Source of the DNA: Gilvimarinus sp. DA14
GTDB lineage: Bacteria > Pseudomonadota > Gammaproteobacteria > Pseudomonadales > Cellvibrionaceae
Length of the DNA stretch: 64,000 bases
NCBI RefSeq assembly: GCF_024204685.1
Contig: NZ_CP100350.1
Location: forward strand, 3,622,501 to 3,686,500
Direction of reading: 5' to 3'
The position numbers and the translations under genes are program-made. The notes below the pieces were generated by a model that was not told where the DNA came from, searched no databases, and saw nothing but the letters and a program-made list of their open reading frames with translations. Below are positions 52,935 to 62,165 of the stretch, piece by piece. Position 1 is the stretch's first letter. Each line of letters starts with the position of its first letter.

Positions 52935-54261
52935 ACCCAAAAGCCAGCGGCAGTTGCTGATTGACGCGCGTTTTTACCCTTTATTCTGGACTCAGTTTGG
53001 GGGTGCTTTTAACGACAATTTATACAAAAGCGCATTGATGATGCTGTTCACCTACAGCGGTCTCACTCTGTGGGGACAAGGGGTAGATGTACTCAATAAT
53101 GTGGTGGCTGCGGCGCTGATTATCCCGTTTTTGCTGTTCGCACCGGTGGCGGGACAGTTTGCCGACCGGCTGGATAAGGCCGCCATGGCTCGGGTGCTCA
53201 AGCTCGCCGAAATAGGCATTATGTCGCTCGGGGCTGTCGCTTTCTGGTTACAAAGTCCCGCGCTGTTGCTTCTTGTGGTGCTGGGCACGGGAATTCAATC
53301 GGCTTGTTTCAGCCCGGTTAAGTACGCCATCTTGCCCCAACAGGTTAACAGCGCCGAGCTTACCGGCGCCAATGGGGTGCTGCACACTGGTACCTCGCTG
53401 GCGGTATTTTGTGGGTTGATTGTCGGTACTCTTGCCATGCAATTCTCCCTCGGGGCTTATCTGGTAGCGACTATCGGATTGCTTATCTCACTGGCCGGAT
53501 GGCTGCTGAGTCGGCGCATTGCGCCGGCGCCACCCGCGCCCAATGCGCCAGAGTATGTATTGAATCCTTTTCGCCAAATTCTGCGCAGCTTTTCTTATCT
53601 ACGTCGCAATCGTTTAGTGTTTAGCAGCGTCTTGGCGTTTTCCTGGTACTGGTATTTGGGGTCGGTTTATCTAACGCAGTTACCCAATTTCAGTCGCGAG
53701 CTTATTCACGGCGAGGGTAGTGTGGTGACCGCTTTGTTGGTAACTTTTTTACTGGGTGTTTGCAGCGGTGCGCTAGCATGCAACCGTATCAGTCGTGGAC
53801 AGGTGGAGCCTGCTATCGTGCCTTTGGGTGGGTTGCTGGTGTTGGTGTTTGGCGTGGACCTAGCGCTCGCCGGGCAGGCGTTTGCAGCTGGTCGCGAGTC
53901 GCTAGCTGAGCCTTTGTATGCTTTGTCTTATCTTTTGACCCAGCCCGAATTTTGGCGAATATTGATCGATGTTTTGTTTTTGGGCGTGGCCGGTGGGCTT
54001 TATTCTGTGCCCCTGCAGGCGATCATGCAGCGCGAATCCGCCAGCGAATATAGGGCGCAAATCATCGGCGCCAATAATGTTGTTAATGCGCTGTTTATGA
54101 TGGCGGCATCAGTGTCGGCCATTGTTTTTCTGGGTACATTCAACTTTACAATTCCACACTTTTTTCTCCTTATCGCCGCGGTTCACTCGGTCATAATAGT
54201 TTTGCTATTGGTGTTAGAGCCTGTGTTTTTACAGCGCGTTCGACAGCGAATTCTATCCTAA
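52921..54261 (+). CDS. MFS transporter, LplT-like
   Basis: 446 residues from GTG 52921, with GGAG ten bases upstream inside the previous gene. Twelve membrane helices. 'FYPLFWTQFGGAFNDNLYKS' and 'LLFAPVAGQFADRLDKAAMA' are characteristic of the LplT lysophospholipid flippase subgroup, and 'SACFSPVKYAILPQQVNSAE' continues that match. LplT returns lysophospholipids to the inner leaflet for reacylation by Aas. No acyltransferase gene follows here. It overlaps a peptidoglycan carboxypeptidase gene, so the pair may handle envelope turnover. Confidence 0.85.
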   Translation: MDQIKPKSQRQLLIDARFYPLFWTQFGGAFNDNLYKSALMMLFTYSGLTLWGQGVDVLNNVVAAALIIPFLLFAPVAGQFADRLDKAAMARVLKLAEIGIMSLGAVAFWLQSPALLLLVVLGTGIQSACFSPVKYAILPQQVNSAELTGANGVLHTGTSLAVFCGLIVGTLAMQFSLGAYLVATIGLLISLAGWLLSRRIAPAPPAPNAPEYVLNPFRQILRSFSYLRRNRLVFSSVLAFSWYWYLGSVYLTQLPNFSRELIHGEGSVVTALLVTFLLGVCSGALACNRISRGQVEPAIVPLGGLLVLVFGVDLALAGQAFAAGRESLAEPLYALSYLLTQPEFWRILIDVLFLGVAGGLYSVPLQAIMQRESASEYRAQIIGANNVVNALFMMAASVSAIVFLGTFNFTIPHFFLLIAAVHSVIIVLLLVLEPVFLQRVRQRILS

Positions 54262-54275
54262 GGTGATATGCCCCT

Positions 54276-54959
54276 ATGTTGGTTATTTTTGATTGTGACG
54301 GTGTGTTGGTGGATACCGAAACTATCGGCGCCCAGGTGTTGTGTGATTGCCTGGCCCCGCTAGGGGTTAACGTCAGCGTAAGCGAAGTTTTTGCCCTGTT
54401 TCGCGGCAAATCTATCGCTGTTTGTGCGCAGCAGGTGGCGGCGTTAATTGCCGATAACGAGCCCTATTGCAGCTGGCCCGAAGCCGAGCGCGAAGATTTC
54501 GCCACTGACTTTTGGGCACGGGTGCAGGTCGAAACTCTGCGCGCTTTTGAAAAAGGCGTCGAGCCCATCGCCGGGGTGCAAGCATTGTTGCAACACTTGC
54601 AGAAAAAGCAGATTCCTTTTTGTGTGGCTTCCAACGGTAAGCACGAAAAAATGCAGTTGTCGTTGGGCATGTCGGGGCTGGCGGAGTTTTTTCCCACCAA
54701 CCGTTTTAGCGCAACGGACGTAAGCGAGGGTAAGCCTGCGCCGGATTTGTTTTTACTGGCGGCCAAAACCATGGGCGCTGCGCCGTCGGAGTGTGTTGTG
54801 GTGGAGGACTCGCCCAGCGGCGCGCGTGCTGCGCGCCTGGCGGGTATGAAACTGTACGGTTATTGTCCCGCAGAAACGGATAAGCGGACTCGCGAACAGC
54901 TGTTGGTCGAGGGTGCGAGCCTGATCGGTCACATGCATGAATTGCAGCAAAAATTATGA
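54276..54959 (+). CDS. HAD-superfamily phosphatase (beta-phosphoglucomutase-like)
   Basis: 227 residues. HAD motifs: 'VIFDCDGVLVDTETIGAQVL' (DxDGxLxD), 'IPFCVASNGKHEKMQLSLGM' (motif II Ser) and 'EGKPAPDLFLLAAKTMGAAP' (Lys) with 'VVVEDSPSGARAARLAGMKL' (motif IV). A helical cap lies between the first two. Similar enzymes (YieH, YqaB types) hydrolyse small sugar phosphates or 6-phosphogluconate. It starts 14 bases after the MFS gene. The substrate is undetermined. Confidence 0.88.
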   Translation: MLVIFDCDGVLVDTETIGAQVLCDCLAPLGVNVSVSEVFALFRGKSIAVCAQQVAALIADNEPYCSWPEAEREDFATDFWARVQVETLRAFEKGVEPIAGVQALLQHLQKKQIPFCVASNGKHEKMQLSLGMSGLAEFFPTNRFSATDVSEGKPAPDLFLLAAKTMGAAPSECVVVEDSPSGARAARLAGMKLYGYCPAETDKRTREQLLVEGASLIGHMHELQQKL

Positions 54960-54995
54960 GATTATGAGCGCCCACCGACACCGATAGGGGGCAAC

Positions 54996-55790
54996 TTGTC
55001 TCAGCCAGCGCAACAACCGGAGTTAATTTGGCAGGGCATTCGCCTGGAGGCGCAGGAGCTTGCCGAGCGTGAACCGGCGTTGGCCAGTTTTTATCATGCC
55101 AGTATTTTAAATCATCAAAGTTTGGCCGATACGGTCAGCTATCATCTAGCCAGTCTGCTGGATTCGCAGGCGCTACCGGCTATGTCCCTGCGCGAAGTTT
55201 TCTCTCAGGCTATGCAGGCCGACCCATCTATCGAACTTTCACTTTGCCGCGATATAGAAGCTTACTGTGAGCGCGACCCGGCCTGTAACCAGTATTTGAT
55301 GCCGCTGCTCTACTTTAAGGGGTTTCAGGCGCTGCAATCTTATCGCTTTGCGCACTGGCTTTGGCAGCGAGAAAGACGTTGCCTCGCCCTGTACCTGCAA
55401 AATCGTATCTCGCAAACTTTTGGCGTAGATATTCATCCAGCCGCGAAAATTGGCTGTGGCATCATGATTGACCATGCCACAGGCGTGGTGATTGGAGAGA
55501 CGGCTGTGGTGGGGGATGAGGTGTCCATGTTGCATGCGGTAAGCCTGGGCGGCAGCGGTAATACCAAGGGGGATCGCCACCCAAAAGTGGGTCGGGGGGT
55601 GCTGATAAGTGCCGGGGCAAAAATACTGGGCAATATAACTATCGGTGACTACGCCAAAATAGGCGCCGGAAGTGTGGTGTTAGACTCTGTGCCGGCGCAC
55701 TCTACCGTCGTTGGGGTGCCGGCAAAGGTGGTGGGGCGGGCTAGGTCAAGTACGCCCGCGCGAGATATGAATCACTCAATTGATGACTGA
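54996..55790 (+). CDS. cysE: Serine O-acetyltransferase
   Basis: 264 residues from TTG 54996 preceded by GGGG. Helical N-terminal domain (about 10-140), then the left-handed beta-helix: 'GVDIHPAAKIGCGIMIDHAT', 'GVVIGETAVVGDEVSMLHAV', 'SLGGSGNTKGDRHPKVGRGV' with the catalytic His/Asp. It makes O-acetylserine for cysteine synthesis. The long N-domain fits the E. coli CysE type rather than the short epsilon type. Alternative starts are not evident. Its stop overlaps the end of a convergent small gene. Confidence 0.93.
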   Translation: MSQPAQQPELIWQGIRLEAQELAEREPALASFYHASILNHQSLADTVSYHLASLLDSQALPAMSLREVFSQAMQADPSIELSLCRDIEAYCERDPACNQYLMPLLYFKGFQALQSYRFAHWLWQRERRCLALYLQNRISQTFGVDIHPAAKIGCGIMIDHATGVVIGETAVVGDEVSMLHAVSLGGSGNTKGDRHPKVGRGVLISAGAKILGNITIGDYAKIGAGSVVLDSVPAHSTVVGVPAKVVGRARSSTPARDMNHSIDD

Positions 55791-56000
55791 GTGATGTTTG
55801 TCTCGGTTGCTTAAGCACTGCAGGACTTCGGTGCGCGTCTGCAGCATTAAACGATAGGCAGCGAGCAGTTGGTCGTTGCGCCGGGGCTCGCTTTCCAGCA
55901 AAACGATCTTCCGATTAAGGGCGGCAATATCTTTCTCGACTCGGTTTTTGATTTCTTGCCGGGCTGGGTCTTGATGCCATTGTTGGGCGGCATATCGCAT
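55776..56000 (-). CDS. Small helical protein of unknown function
   Basis: 74 residues from ATG 56000 with GAGGG eight bases upstream. The whole chain is charged and helical: 'RQEIKNRVEKDIAALNRKIV' then 'LLESEPRRNDQLLAAYRLML', suggesting a coiled coil. It converges with cysE, overlapping by 15 bases at the 3' ends. I do not recognise it; a false gene is possible, but the start signals and amino-acid composition favour a real one. Confidence 0.55.
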   Translation of the reverse strand: MRYAAQQWHQDPARQEIKNRVEKDIAALNRKIVLLESEPRRNDQLLAAYRLMLQTRTEVLQCLSNRDKHHSVIN

Positions 56001-56205
56001 ATGAATACCCTCGCTTCCTTATTGCTTTGCTTACCTGGGCCATTGAGTATGGGCCCGCTCGGTTGTCCTATCCAGATCGTTTTTTCACATAAACAGGGTG
56101 CGGGGTTGGTCTTTTGGCATGAGTCAGTTATTTCGCGGTTGCCAGATGAACGCTCGAAGTTAACGCCGTGCTAATATTTGTAAAAGTGAGTCTGGGGGGC
56201 CTGTA

Positions 56206-56919
56206 ATGGAAGATGATGCATTGTTTGATTTAGTGTTTCGCGGCGATATTGTGTTGGGACACAATCTGGAAGACGTTAAAAAACGTTTGCAACAGTTGTT
56301 TAAGGCCGACGCCAAGCGAATCGAGGCGCTCTTTACCGGGCGCCCAGTACCTTTAAAACGCAAGCTGGATAAAGCCACGGCCCTGAAATACCAGGCTGTG
56401 TTGCAAAAGGCGGGTGCCGAGGTGAATCTTGTTGCCTCATCCGCCACGGCCTCAGGCGATAAACCCGCCGCTGCGCCCCAGCGGGGTTTATCGCTTGCTC
56501 CCGTCGGTTCCAGCCTGCTGCGGCCAACCGAGCGCCAACGCCAGGTGGTCGCAGAGGTAAATGTCGCCGCTTTTAGTCTGCGCCCCGTGGGTGACTTATT
56601 GCTTGATCAAACCGAGCGGAGGCAGGGGTCTGGCGTTGCCGCCGTGGCGCCGGATTTTGACCTGGCACCCGCTGGTGAGGCGCTGCTAAGCGAAGACGAG
56701 CGCGGGGGCTTGCCTTTACCTGAGTTGGATGTAGAGGATTGGGGGCTGTCGGAGCCGGGGGCGGATTTGCTTGAACCACAAGAGCGCAAACGCGCTGAGC
56801 CAGTTGCGGTGGCCGAGCTAGCGGTGGAGCTGGCGCCGGTGGGTAGCGATTTAGGCCAGAAGAAAGAGCGGCCGCAACCTGTGGAGCCGGATATCAGTGG
56901 CTTGCGATTACAGGACTGA
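56206..56919 (+). CDS. Unknown protein with N-terminal helical domain and five degenerate LxPxG repeats
   Basis: 237 residues, soluble. Residues 1-78 form a compact domain, 'FDLVFRGDIVLGHNLEDVKK', 'KADAKRIEALFTGRPVPLKR', 'ALKYQAVLQKAGAEVNL', of a kind I have seen at the start of several proteobacterial membrane proteins (binding-domain-like). From residue 95, five degenerate units follow, each about 30-35 residues: 'LAPVGSSLLRPTER', 'LRPVGDLLLDQTER', 'LAPAGEALLSEDER', 'LSEPGADLLEPQER', 'LAPVGSDLGQKKER'. They resemble short linear motifs presented in tandem. It stands alone; the function is unknown. Confidence 0.7.
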   Translation: MEDDALFDLVFRGDIVLGHNLEDVKKRLQQLFKADAKRIEALFTGRPVPLKRKLDKATALKYQAVLQKAGAEVNLVASSATASGDKPAAAPQRGLSLAPVGSSLLRPTERQRQVVAEVNVAAFSLRPVGDLLLDQTERRQGSGVAAVAPDFDLAPAGEALLSEDERGGLPLPELDVEDWGLSEPGADLLEPQERKRAEPVAVAELAVELAPVGSDLGQKKERPQPVEPDISGLRLQD

Positions 56920-56944
56920 TCAAGTCGCGCTATCCGAAACAAAA

Positions 56945-56972
56945 ACGGCGCCGCTGATCATCAGCGGCGCCG
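56945..56972. terminator. Bidirectional terminator between the repeat protein and ppa
   Basis: ACGGCGCCGCTGAT (56945-56958) and its exact complement (56959-56972) form a 14-bp stem, with TTTT on the plus side and TTTTTG on the minus side. It serves both convergent genes. Confidence 0.9.
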
Positions 56973-57011
56973 TTTTCGGATTAAAGCTAAGGCGTTTACC
57001 TAAACCTTTTC

Positions 57012-57542
57012 TTAACCCTTGTTGTAGCGTTCGACCGAGTCGTTGATCTCGGCGCGGGCGGCTTCAACGCCTTCCCAGCCGTCTACCTTAACCCATTTGC
57101 CGTCTTCGAGGTCTTTGTAGCGCTCGAAGAAGTGCTCGATTCCTTTCAGGGTGATCTCGGGTACGTCGTCTACCGATTTAACTTTGCTGTACAGGGGGGT
57201 GACCTTATCTACTGGCACCGCCAGTACCTTCGCATCTTCACCGGATTCGTCCGTCATTTTCAACACGCCAATCGGGCGGCAGCGAATCACAGAGCCGGGC
57301 ATCAGGGCGTGGTTCAGCAGTACCAATACGTCAACTGGGTCGCCGTCACCGCAAAGGGTGTGCGGCACATAGCCGTAGTTGCAGGGGTAGTGCATCGAGG
57401 TGCCAAGAATACGGTCGACAAACACGCAGTCGCTGTCTTTGTCTACTTCGTATTTGATGGGCTCACCGTTCATCGGGATTTCGATAATGACGTTCATATC
57501 GTCTGGCAGATTTTTGCCAGAGGGGACCTTGTCAAAGCTCAT
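57012..57542 (-). CDS. ppa: Inorganic pyrophosphatase (family I)
   Basis: 176 residues, the family I length. It has '[20 protein letters not shown]', '[20 protein letters not shown]', and then '[20 protein letters not shown]'. GDGDPVDVL is the PS00387 signature with the metal-binding aspartates, and '[20 protein letters not shown]' follows. It hydrolyses pyrophosphate to drive biosynthesis. A single gene with its own terminator. Confidence 0.98.
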   Translation of the reverse strand: MSFDKVPSGKNLPDDMNVIIEIPMNGEPIKYEVDKDSDCVFVDRILGTSMHYPCNYGYVPHTLCGDGDPVDVLVLLNHALMPGSVIRCRPIGVLKMTDESGEDAKVLAVPVDKVTPLYSKVKSVDDVPEITLKGIEHFFERYKDLEDGKWVKVDGWEGVEAARAEINDSVERYNKG

Positions 57543-57697
57543 AGCAGATTTTCCGGTGTGGTTGTCAATTTCGGCCGGATTCTAACACACTCTTACCACG
57601 GATATTCAGCAAATACCCAGATCACGCTAAGCGCTCTGGGCGCGAAAGATAAGAATGACATCTGCCACGATAGCAAGCCTGTGGTGTTAACTAGGCT

Positions 57698-58522
57698 CTA
57701 GGGCAACAACGCCCATGCCAGGGCAATCAGTAACAGTGTGACTATGCCCCCCCAGATCCAGTTGGCGCGCGAGCCTTGAGCTGGGTAGGTAGGCTCTGTG
57801 CGGTTGCCTGGGCTGGTGGGTTTGGTCTTCCAGCGCTTGGGGCCGCTGGTCGCTTGGGGCGCTTTGCTATTATTTTCCGGCAGTTGAGGGCGCGAGCGGG
57901 CAGCGGCAATCTCCCGCTCCGGGTTAACGATGCGAAAGCTGTACACATCCACCCGCAGATGATCGCCGTGGTGAGCCAAATCGTCGCTGATGGGCTTTTC
58001 ATTCACGAAGGTGCCGTTAGTTGAGTTTAAATCGCGGATACGCAGCGATCCGCCCAACAGTGCTACTTCGGTGTGGCGGCGCGACAGGTGCGAGCCTTTG
58101 ATGGGGATGTCGCAGTCGCTGGCACGGCCAATCACATAGCGCTTGTCTGGCTCGATGGTAAAAATTTGACCGGTGAGCCAGCTGCCGTCAGCAATCAGTT
58201 GCCAGCCCGGGTTAACTGCTGGCAGGCGCGTGTCGGTAGCCGACAGCGGCAGTACCTTAAACTCGGCTTTGCCCAGGCGCAGCTTATCGCCTGCCTGCAG
58301 CACTTTTTGTGTTACTCGCTGGCCATTGACAAAGCAGCCGCCTTGGCTGTCATTGTCTTTTAGGGTGACCTGGCTGTCAGTGTGAACTAACTTGGCGTGC
58401 TGGGGGTCAATGTCCGCTGCGTCGATAACAATATCGTTTTGCGCGGCACTGCCCAGAGTGTAGAGTTTTTCAACGATGACAATCGGGCTTTGCTGCTTGT
58501 CCTCGCGCTGCAATTTCAGCAT
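57698..58522 (-). CDS. Tandem FHA-domain protein with C-terminal membrane anchor
   Basis: 274 residues. FHA domain 1 (about 5-95, 'AQNDIVIDAADIDPQHAKLV', degenerate) and FHA domain 2 (about 125-215, 'RYVIGRASDCDIPIKGSHLS' then 'RRHTEVALLGG' and 'IRDLNSTNGTFVNEKPI'), the second with the conserved GR, SxxH and NG residues. A proline/threonine-rich linker leads to one TM helix at the end ('WGGIVTLLLIALAWALLP'), giving a tail-anchored protein. It binds phosphothreonine peptides, so a Ser/Thr kinase should exist elsewhere. Confidence 0.9.
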   Translation of the reverse strand: MLKLQREDKQQSPIVIVEKLYTLGSAAQNDIVIDAADIDPQHAKLVHTDSQVTLKDNDSQGGCFVNGQRVTQKVLQAGDKLRLGKAEFKVLPLSATDTRLPAVNPGWQLIADGSWLTGQIFTIEPDKRYVIGRASDCDIPIKGSHLSRRHTEVALLGGSLRIRDLNSTNGTFVNEKPISDDLAHHGDHLRVDVYSFRIVNPEREIAAARSRPQLPENNSKAPQATSGPKRWKTKPTSPGNRTEPTYPAQGSRANWIWGGIVTLLLIALAWALLP

Positions 58523-58630
58523 GATCCTAACCGCTTTAAAAGTAATGAAACGATATTAGCACTATTGCTCATTATGTCAGATTACACGCGCTAACAGCTG
58601 TACCGGGCGCCGCCCAGAGTGAGACCTACT

Positions 58631-58936
58631 ATGCCTTTTGACGATTTTAGCGCGCCGCCCACGGCGCACAACCAAGTGATTATCCACTACTGTAACCTGT
58701 GCCGCTGGATGCTGCGCGCCGCCTGGCTGGGCCAGGAGCTTTTGAGCACCTTTCCCGATGAGTTGCAGCGGGTCAGCTTGCAACCGGGTGACGGCGGGGT
58801 GTTCGCCATCTGGCTGAACGACACCCTGGTGTGGGAGCGCCAGCGCGATGGCGGTTTTCCCGAGGCCAAGGAGCTGAAACAGCGAATCCGCGACCTGGTA
58901 AGCCCCGAGCGCGATCTCGGGCATTCGGATCGATAA
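58631..58936 (+). CDS. Rdx/SelW-type thioredoxin-like protein
   Basis: 101 residues from ATG 58631. 'VIIHYCNLCRWMLRAAWLGQ' contains the CxxC redox pair of the SelT/SelW/SelH family, here with cysteine rather than selenocysteine. 'FPDELQRVSLQPGDGGVFAI' and 'FPEAKELKQRIRDLV' complete the fold. It is a small cytoplasmic redox protein; the partner is unknown. It lies 66 bases before the MMPL exporter. Confidence 0.9.
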   Translation: MPFDDFSAPPTAHNQVIIHYCNLCRWMLRAAWLGQELLSTFPDELQRVSLQPGDGGVFAIWLNDTLVWERQRDGGFPEAKELKQRIRDLVSPERDLGHSDR

Positions 58937-59002
58937 AAGCCCGCAATTCCCCCATAATAGCGCCTGATTTAAGGCCGGGACTCAAGGAGCCGCAAGACCA
59001 CC

Positions 59003-61579
59003 ATGAAGGTACTGACTTCGCTTTACCAAACGCTGATCACCCGATTTCCCCGCTGGGTTTTGCTGGCACTGTTAGCGCTTACGGTGCTGGCCGCTTTCGG
59101 CTTGCCCAACTTTAAGTTGGATGCCTCGGCCGATTCACTCACCTTGGAAAGCGATACCTCGCTGGACTACTTTCGCCAAATTAATAAACGTTACCAGAGT
59201 GGCGATTTTTTGGTCGTGACTTACACGCCCCACGCCCCGATGCTCTCGGAGCAATCTCTGCAAACACTGCAAGAGCTGCAAAATGAGTTGGCTGAAGTAC
59301 AGGGAGTAAAGAGCATTAACTCTATACTGACCGTACCTTTACTCTACAGTCCGATACGCACACTGGCCGAGCAACAGGAGTCCACCCGAACTTTGCTAAC
59401 GCCCGGGGTGGACAAGCAAATGGCCAAGCAGGAGTTTCTGCAAAGCCCCATTTATCGTGACACCTTGCTCTCGCCCGATGAGAAAACCACCGCCTTGCAG
59501 CTAAACCTTGAGGTTAATAATCGCTACATTGAAATGGTGCGCGAGCGTGACGCGCTGCGTGCTAAGCGCAACAGTGAAGGCTTAAGTGATGAGGAAGCAC
59601 AGAAGCTGGAACAAATAAGTGCCGATTTTCTCGCCTATCGCACCGAGCTGATGGCTAAAGATCATCAGCGCGTCGAAACCATTCGTGAGATTCTCAGCCG
59701 CTACGATGATAATGCCGAAGTGTTTTTAGGCGGAGTAAGCATGATTACCGCCGATATGATCGAGTTTATTCGCAGCGACCTGGTGGTATTTGGCAGTGCG
59801 ATTATCGTGTTTATTATCCTGATGCTGGCGTTTATTTTCCGCCAGTGGCGCTTTGTGATTCTGCCTTTAACCGTGTGCGTGATGGCGGTGGTATCGGTGC
59901 TGGGGCTGTTAAGCTGGATCGATTGGCGCCTTACCGTTATTTCCTCTAATTTTGTCGCGCTACTGTTAATTATGACGCTCGCCATCACTATTCATCTGGT
60001 GGTGCGCTATCGCGAGTTGCACGCCCGTCATCCGCAGTGGTCGCAGCGCGAGCTGGTGCTGGCAACGGCCGGGCAGATGGCCAAACCCTGTTTGTACACC
60101 GCGCTCACTACCATTGTGGCTTTTGTCTCTTTGGTGGTCAGTGATATTCGACCGGTGATCGACTTCGGCTGGATGATGACCATTGGTCTTAGCTACGCCC
60201 TGGTATTGGCCTTTTTAATTCTGCCGGCCGCGCTGATGTTATTGCCGAAAGGTGAACCCAAAGATAAGGGCGATCAATCGGCCGCTACAACCTTGCGGTT
60301 TTCACGGGTCGCAGAACGCCATGGCAATCTGGTCGTGGGGTTTGCGGCTGTAATCGCGTTGGTTGCCGTTTACGGTATGAGCCAGCTAAAAGTCGAGAAT
60401 AAGTTTATCGATTATTTCCACAAAGATACGGAAATCTATCAGGGCATGTCGGTTATCGACCAGCAACTGGGCGGCACCATCAGCTTGGATATCGTCTTGG
60501 ATGCGCCGACACAAACGCCTGCACAGACAGAAGAGCCTGTGAATACTGAAGCCGCCCCGGTAGAGGATGATGAGTTTGGTTTTGATGAGCCGTTTGCCAG
60601 CACCCCCGCTAGCGATAGCGGCGATGAGTTTGACGATCCGTTTGGTGGCGACCCCTTCTCTGATTCCGAAAGTTCTGCGGCGGCGACTGAAAGCGCCTGG
60701 TTTAATCCAGTGGGTTTACAAACCGTATGCGAGCTGCATCAGTATTTGGAGTCTCTGCCTGAGGTAGGCAAAGTACAGTCACTGTGCACCATGTATCAGG
60801 TGGCCGAAGATATTAACGGCGGAAAATTGAATAACTTTGAGCTGGGCGTGATGCGCAATATGTTATCCGACGATATTCGTGGCTTTTTGCTCAACCCCTA
60901 TTTGGATGACGCCAATAGCCAAACGCGAATTACTTTGCGGGTGATTGAGACAAGCCCAAACTTAAAGCGCGCCGAGTTGGTAGAACAGATTCGCGCCTAT
61001 GCGCAAGAAGAGGTTGATCTGGCGCCAGAGCAGGTTAACTTTACTGGTATGTTGGTGCTTTATAACAATATGCTGCAAAGCCTGTTCAAGTCGCAAATTG
61101 TCACTTTGGGCGCGGTGTTTCTTGGCATTATGCTGATGTTCCTGATTTTGTTCCGCTCGCTGACCATCGCCATTATCTCATTGCTGCCCAACTTGTTGGC
61201 CGCCGGGGTGGTACTTGGTGGCATGGGCCTCGCGGGTATTCCACTGGATATGATGACCATCACCATCGCCGCTATCACCGTAGGCGTGGGGGTGGATCAT
61301 GCGATTCATTACCTGTATCGCTTTCGCGATGAGTTTTCTCGCTGCGGCAACTATGTCGAGGCCATGCACAGCTCCCACGCCTCAATCGGCCGCGCCATGT
61401 ACTACACGGCCGTTATTATTATTGTTGGGTTTTTGATTTTGACTCTCTCGCAGTTTATACCGTCAATTTACTTTGGTGCACTGACGGCCTTGGCGATGTT
61501 TGCGGCGATTTTGGGCTCGTTAACTTTGTTGCCCAAGTTGGTTCTGATTTCAAAGCCGTTTGGGAAGGAGGGCAGTTAA
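59003..61579 (+). CDS. MMPL/RND-superfamily exporter
   Basis: 858 residues. 'FPRWVLLALLALTVLAAFGL' then 'PNFKLDASADSLTLESDTSL' is the start typical of the predicted exporters (COG1033). Twelve helices form two blocks of six, the blocks flanked by large periplasmic loops; 'LLLIMTLAITIHLVVRYREL' and 'MTITIAAITVGVGVDHAIHY' are paired helix-4 motifs. The second loop holds an acidic low-complexity insert with repeated FDDPF-like units (about 515-560). It probably moves lipids or hopanoids between membranes; the substrate is unknown. Confidence 0.88.
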   Translation: MKVLTSLYQTLITRFPRWVLLALLALTVLAAFGLPNFKLDASADSLTLESDTSLDYFRQINKRYQSGDFLVVTYTPHAPMLSEQSLQTLQELQNELAEVQGVKSINSILTVPLLYSPIRTLAEQQESTRTLLTPGVDKQMAKQEFLQSPIYRDTLLSPDEKTTALQLNLEVNNRYIEMVRERDALRAKRNSEGLSDEEAQKLEQISADFLAYRTELMAKDHQRVETIREILSRYDDNAEVFLGGVSMITADMIEFIRSDLVVFGSAIIVFIILMLAFIFRQWRFVILPLTVCVMAVVSVLGLLSWIDWRLTVISSNFVALLLIMTLAITIHLVVRYRELHARHPQWSQRELVLATAGQMAKPCLYTALTTIVAFVSLVVSDIRPVIDFGWMMTIGLSYALVLAFLILPAALMLLPKGEPKDKGDQSAATTLRFSRVAERHGNLVVGFAAVIALVAVYGMSQLKVENKFIDYFHKDTEIYQGMSVIDQQLGGTISLDIVLDAPTQTPAQTEEPVNTEAAPVEDDEFGFDEPFASTPASDSGDEFDDPFGGDPFSDSESSAAATESAWFNPVGLQTVCELHQYLESLPEVGKVQSLCTMYQVAEDINGGKLNNFELGVMRNMLSDDIRGFLLNPYLDDANSQTRITLRVIETSPNLKRAELVEQIRAYAQEEVDLAPEQVNFTGMLVLYNNMLQSLFKSQIVTLGAVFLGIMLMFLILFRSLTIAIISLLPNLLAAGVVLGGMGLAGIPLDMMTITIAAITVGVGVDHAIHYLYRFRDEFSRCGNYVEAMHSSHASIGRAMYYTAVIIIVGFLILTLSQFIPSIYFGALTALAMFAAILGSLTLLPKLVLISKPFGKEGS

Positions 61580-61629
61580 CAGGCACTGGGGCAATGTGAT
61601 TTTTTGTCAGTTTAAAGGAGTTTAAACGG

Positions 61630-62073
61630 TTGGATGTGCGGCGGATCCTAACGCTCTCTGAAGAGCTCTATTCACTGATGCACGAAAGTCATGAGGAAGG
61701 ATATCGATTTCTCGAACGACTGGTTGCTGACTTTAGGTCCGGAGCCAATTGTTTCTCTTCGTCTGGCGAAGCCCTGTTTGGCGTTTTCCATGGCTCTGGT
61801 TTGATTGGCGTCGGTGGAGTGAATCAATGCCCTTATAGTTCGATGTCCAATGCCCGAATAAGACGAATGTATATCGCCAAAAAATATCGGCGAGTTGGGG
61901 TTGGTGCACTGCTACTCGAAACCATCGAGGGGTATGCGTCTGGCCATTTTCAAAGGGCGGTTTTATTCACCGATTCTAGGGCTGCAGCTAAGTTTTATGA
62001 GCTTTGTGGTTATTGTCCGACAAGCTCATATAAAATTTCACACGCTAAAAGTTTAAAGGCTGCTGTGAAATAG
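61630..62073 (+). CDS. GNAT family N-acetyltransferase
   Basis: 147 residues from TTG 61630 with AAGGAG ten bases upstream; a GTG at 61636 is also possible. GNAT motif A is 'RIRRMYIAKKYRRVGVGALL' followed by LETIEGYA (the RxxGxG/A acetyl-CoA loop), with 'VLFTDSRAAAKFYELCGYCP' as motif B. It transfers an acetyl group to an amine in the cytoplasm; the substrate is unknown. It converges with the DUF3014 gene. Confidence 0.88.
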   Translation: MDVRRILTLSEELYSLMHESHEEGYRFLERLVADFRSGANCFSSSGEALFGVFHGSGLIGVGGVNQCPYSSMSNARIRRMYIAKKYRRVGVGALLLETIEGYASGHFQRAVLFTDSRAAAKFYELCGYCPTSSYKISHAKSLKAAVK

Positions 62074-62131
62074 CATTGCGGTAGATCTTCTGCATGCAAG
62101 CGATGAAAAATATTGTGTTCACAAAAATAAA

Positions 62132-62157
62132 AAGGGCCAAATCAAAATCCGGCCCTT
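62132..62157 (-). terminator. Terminator of the DUF3014 transcript
   Basis: AAGGGCC (62132-62138) and GGCCCTT (62151-62157) pair. On the minus strand TTTTTATTTTTG follows. A heptamer array lies between it and the DUF3014 stop codon, so the array is in the 3' UTR. Confidence 0.8.
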
Positions 62158-62165
62158 AAAATTGT

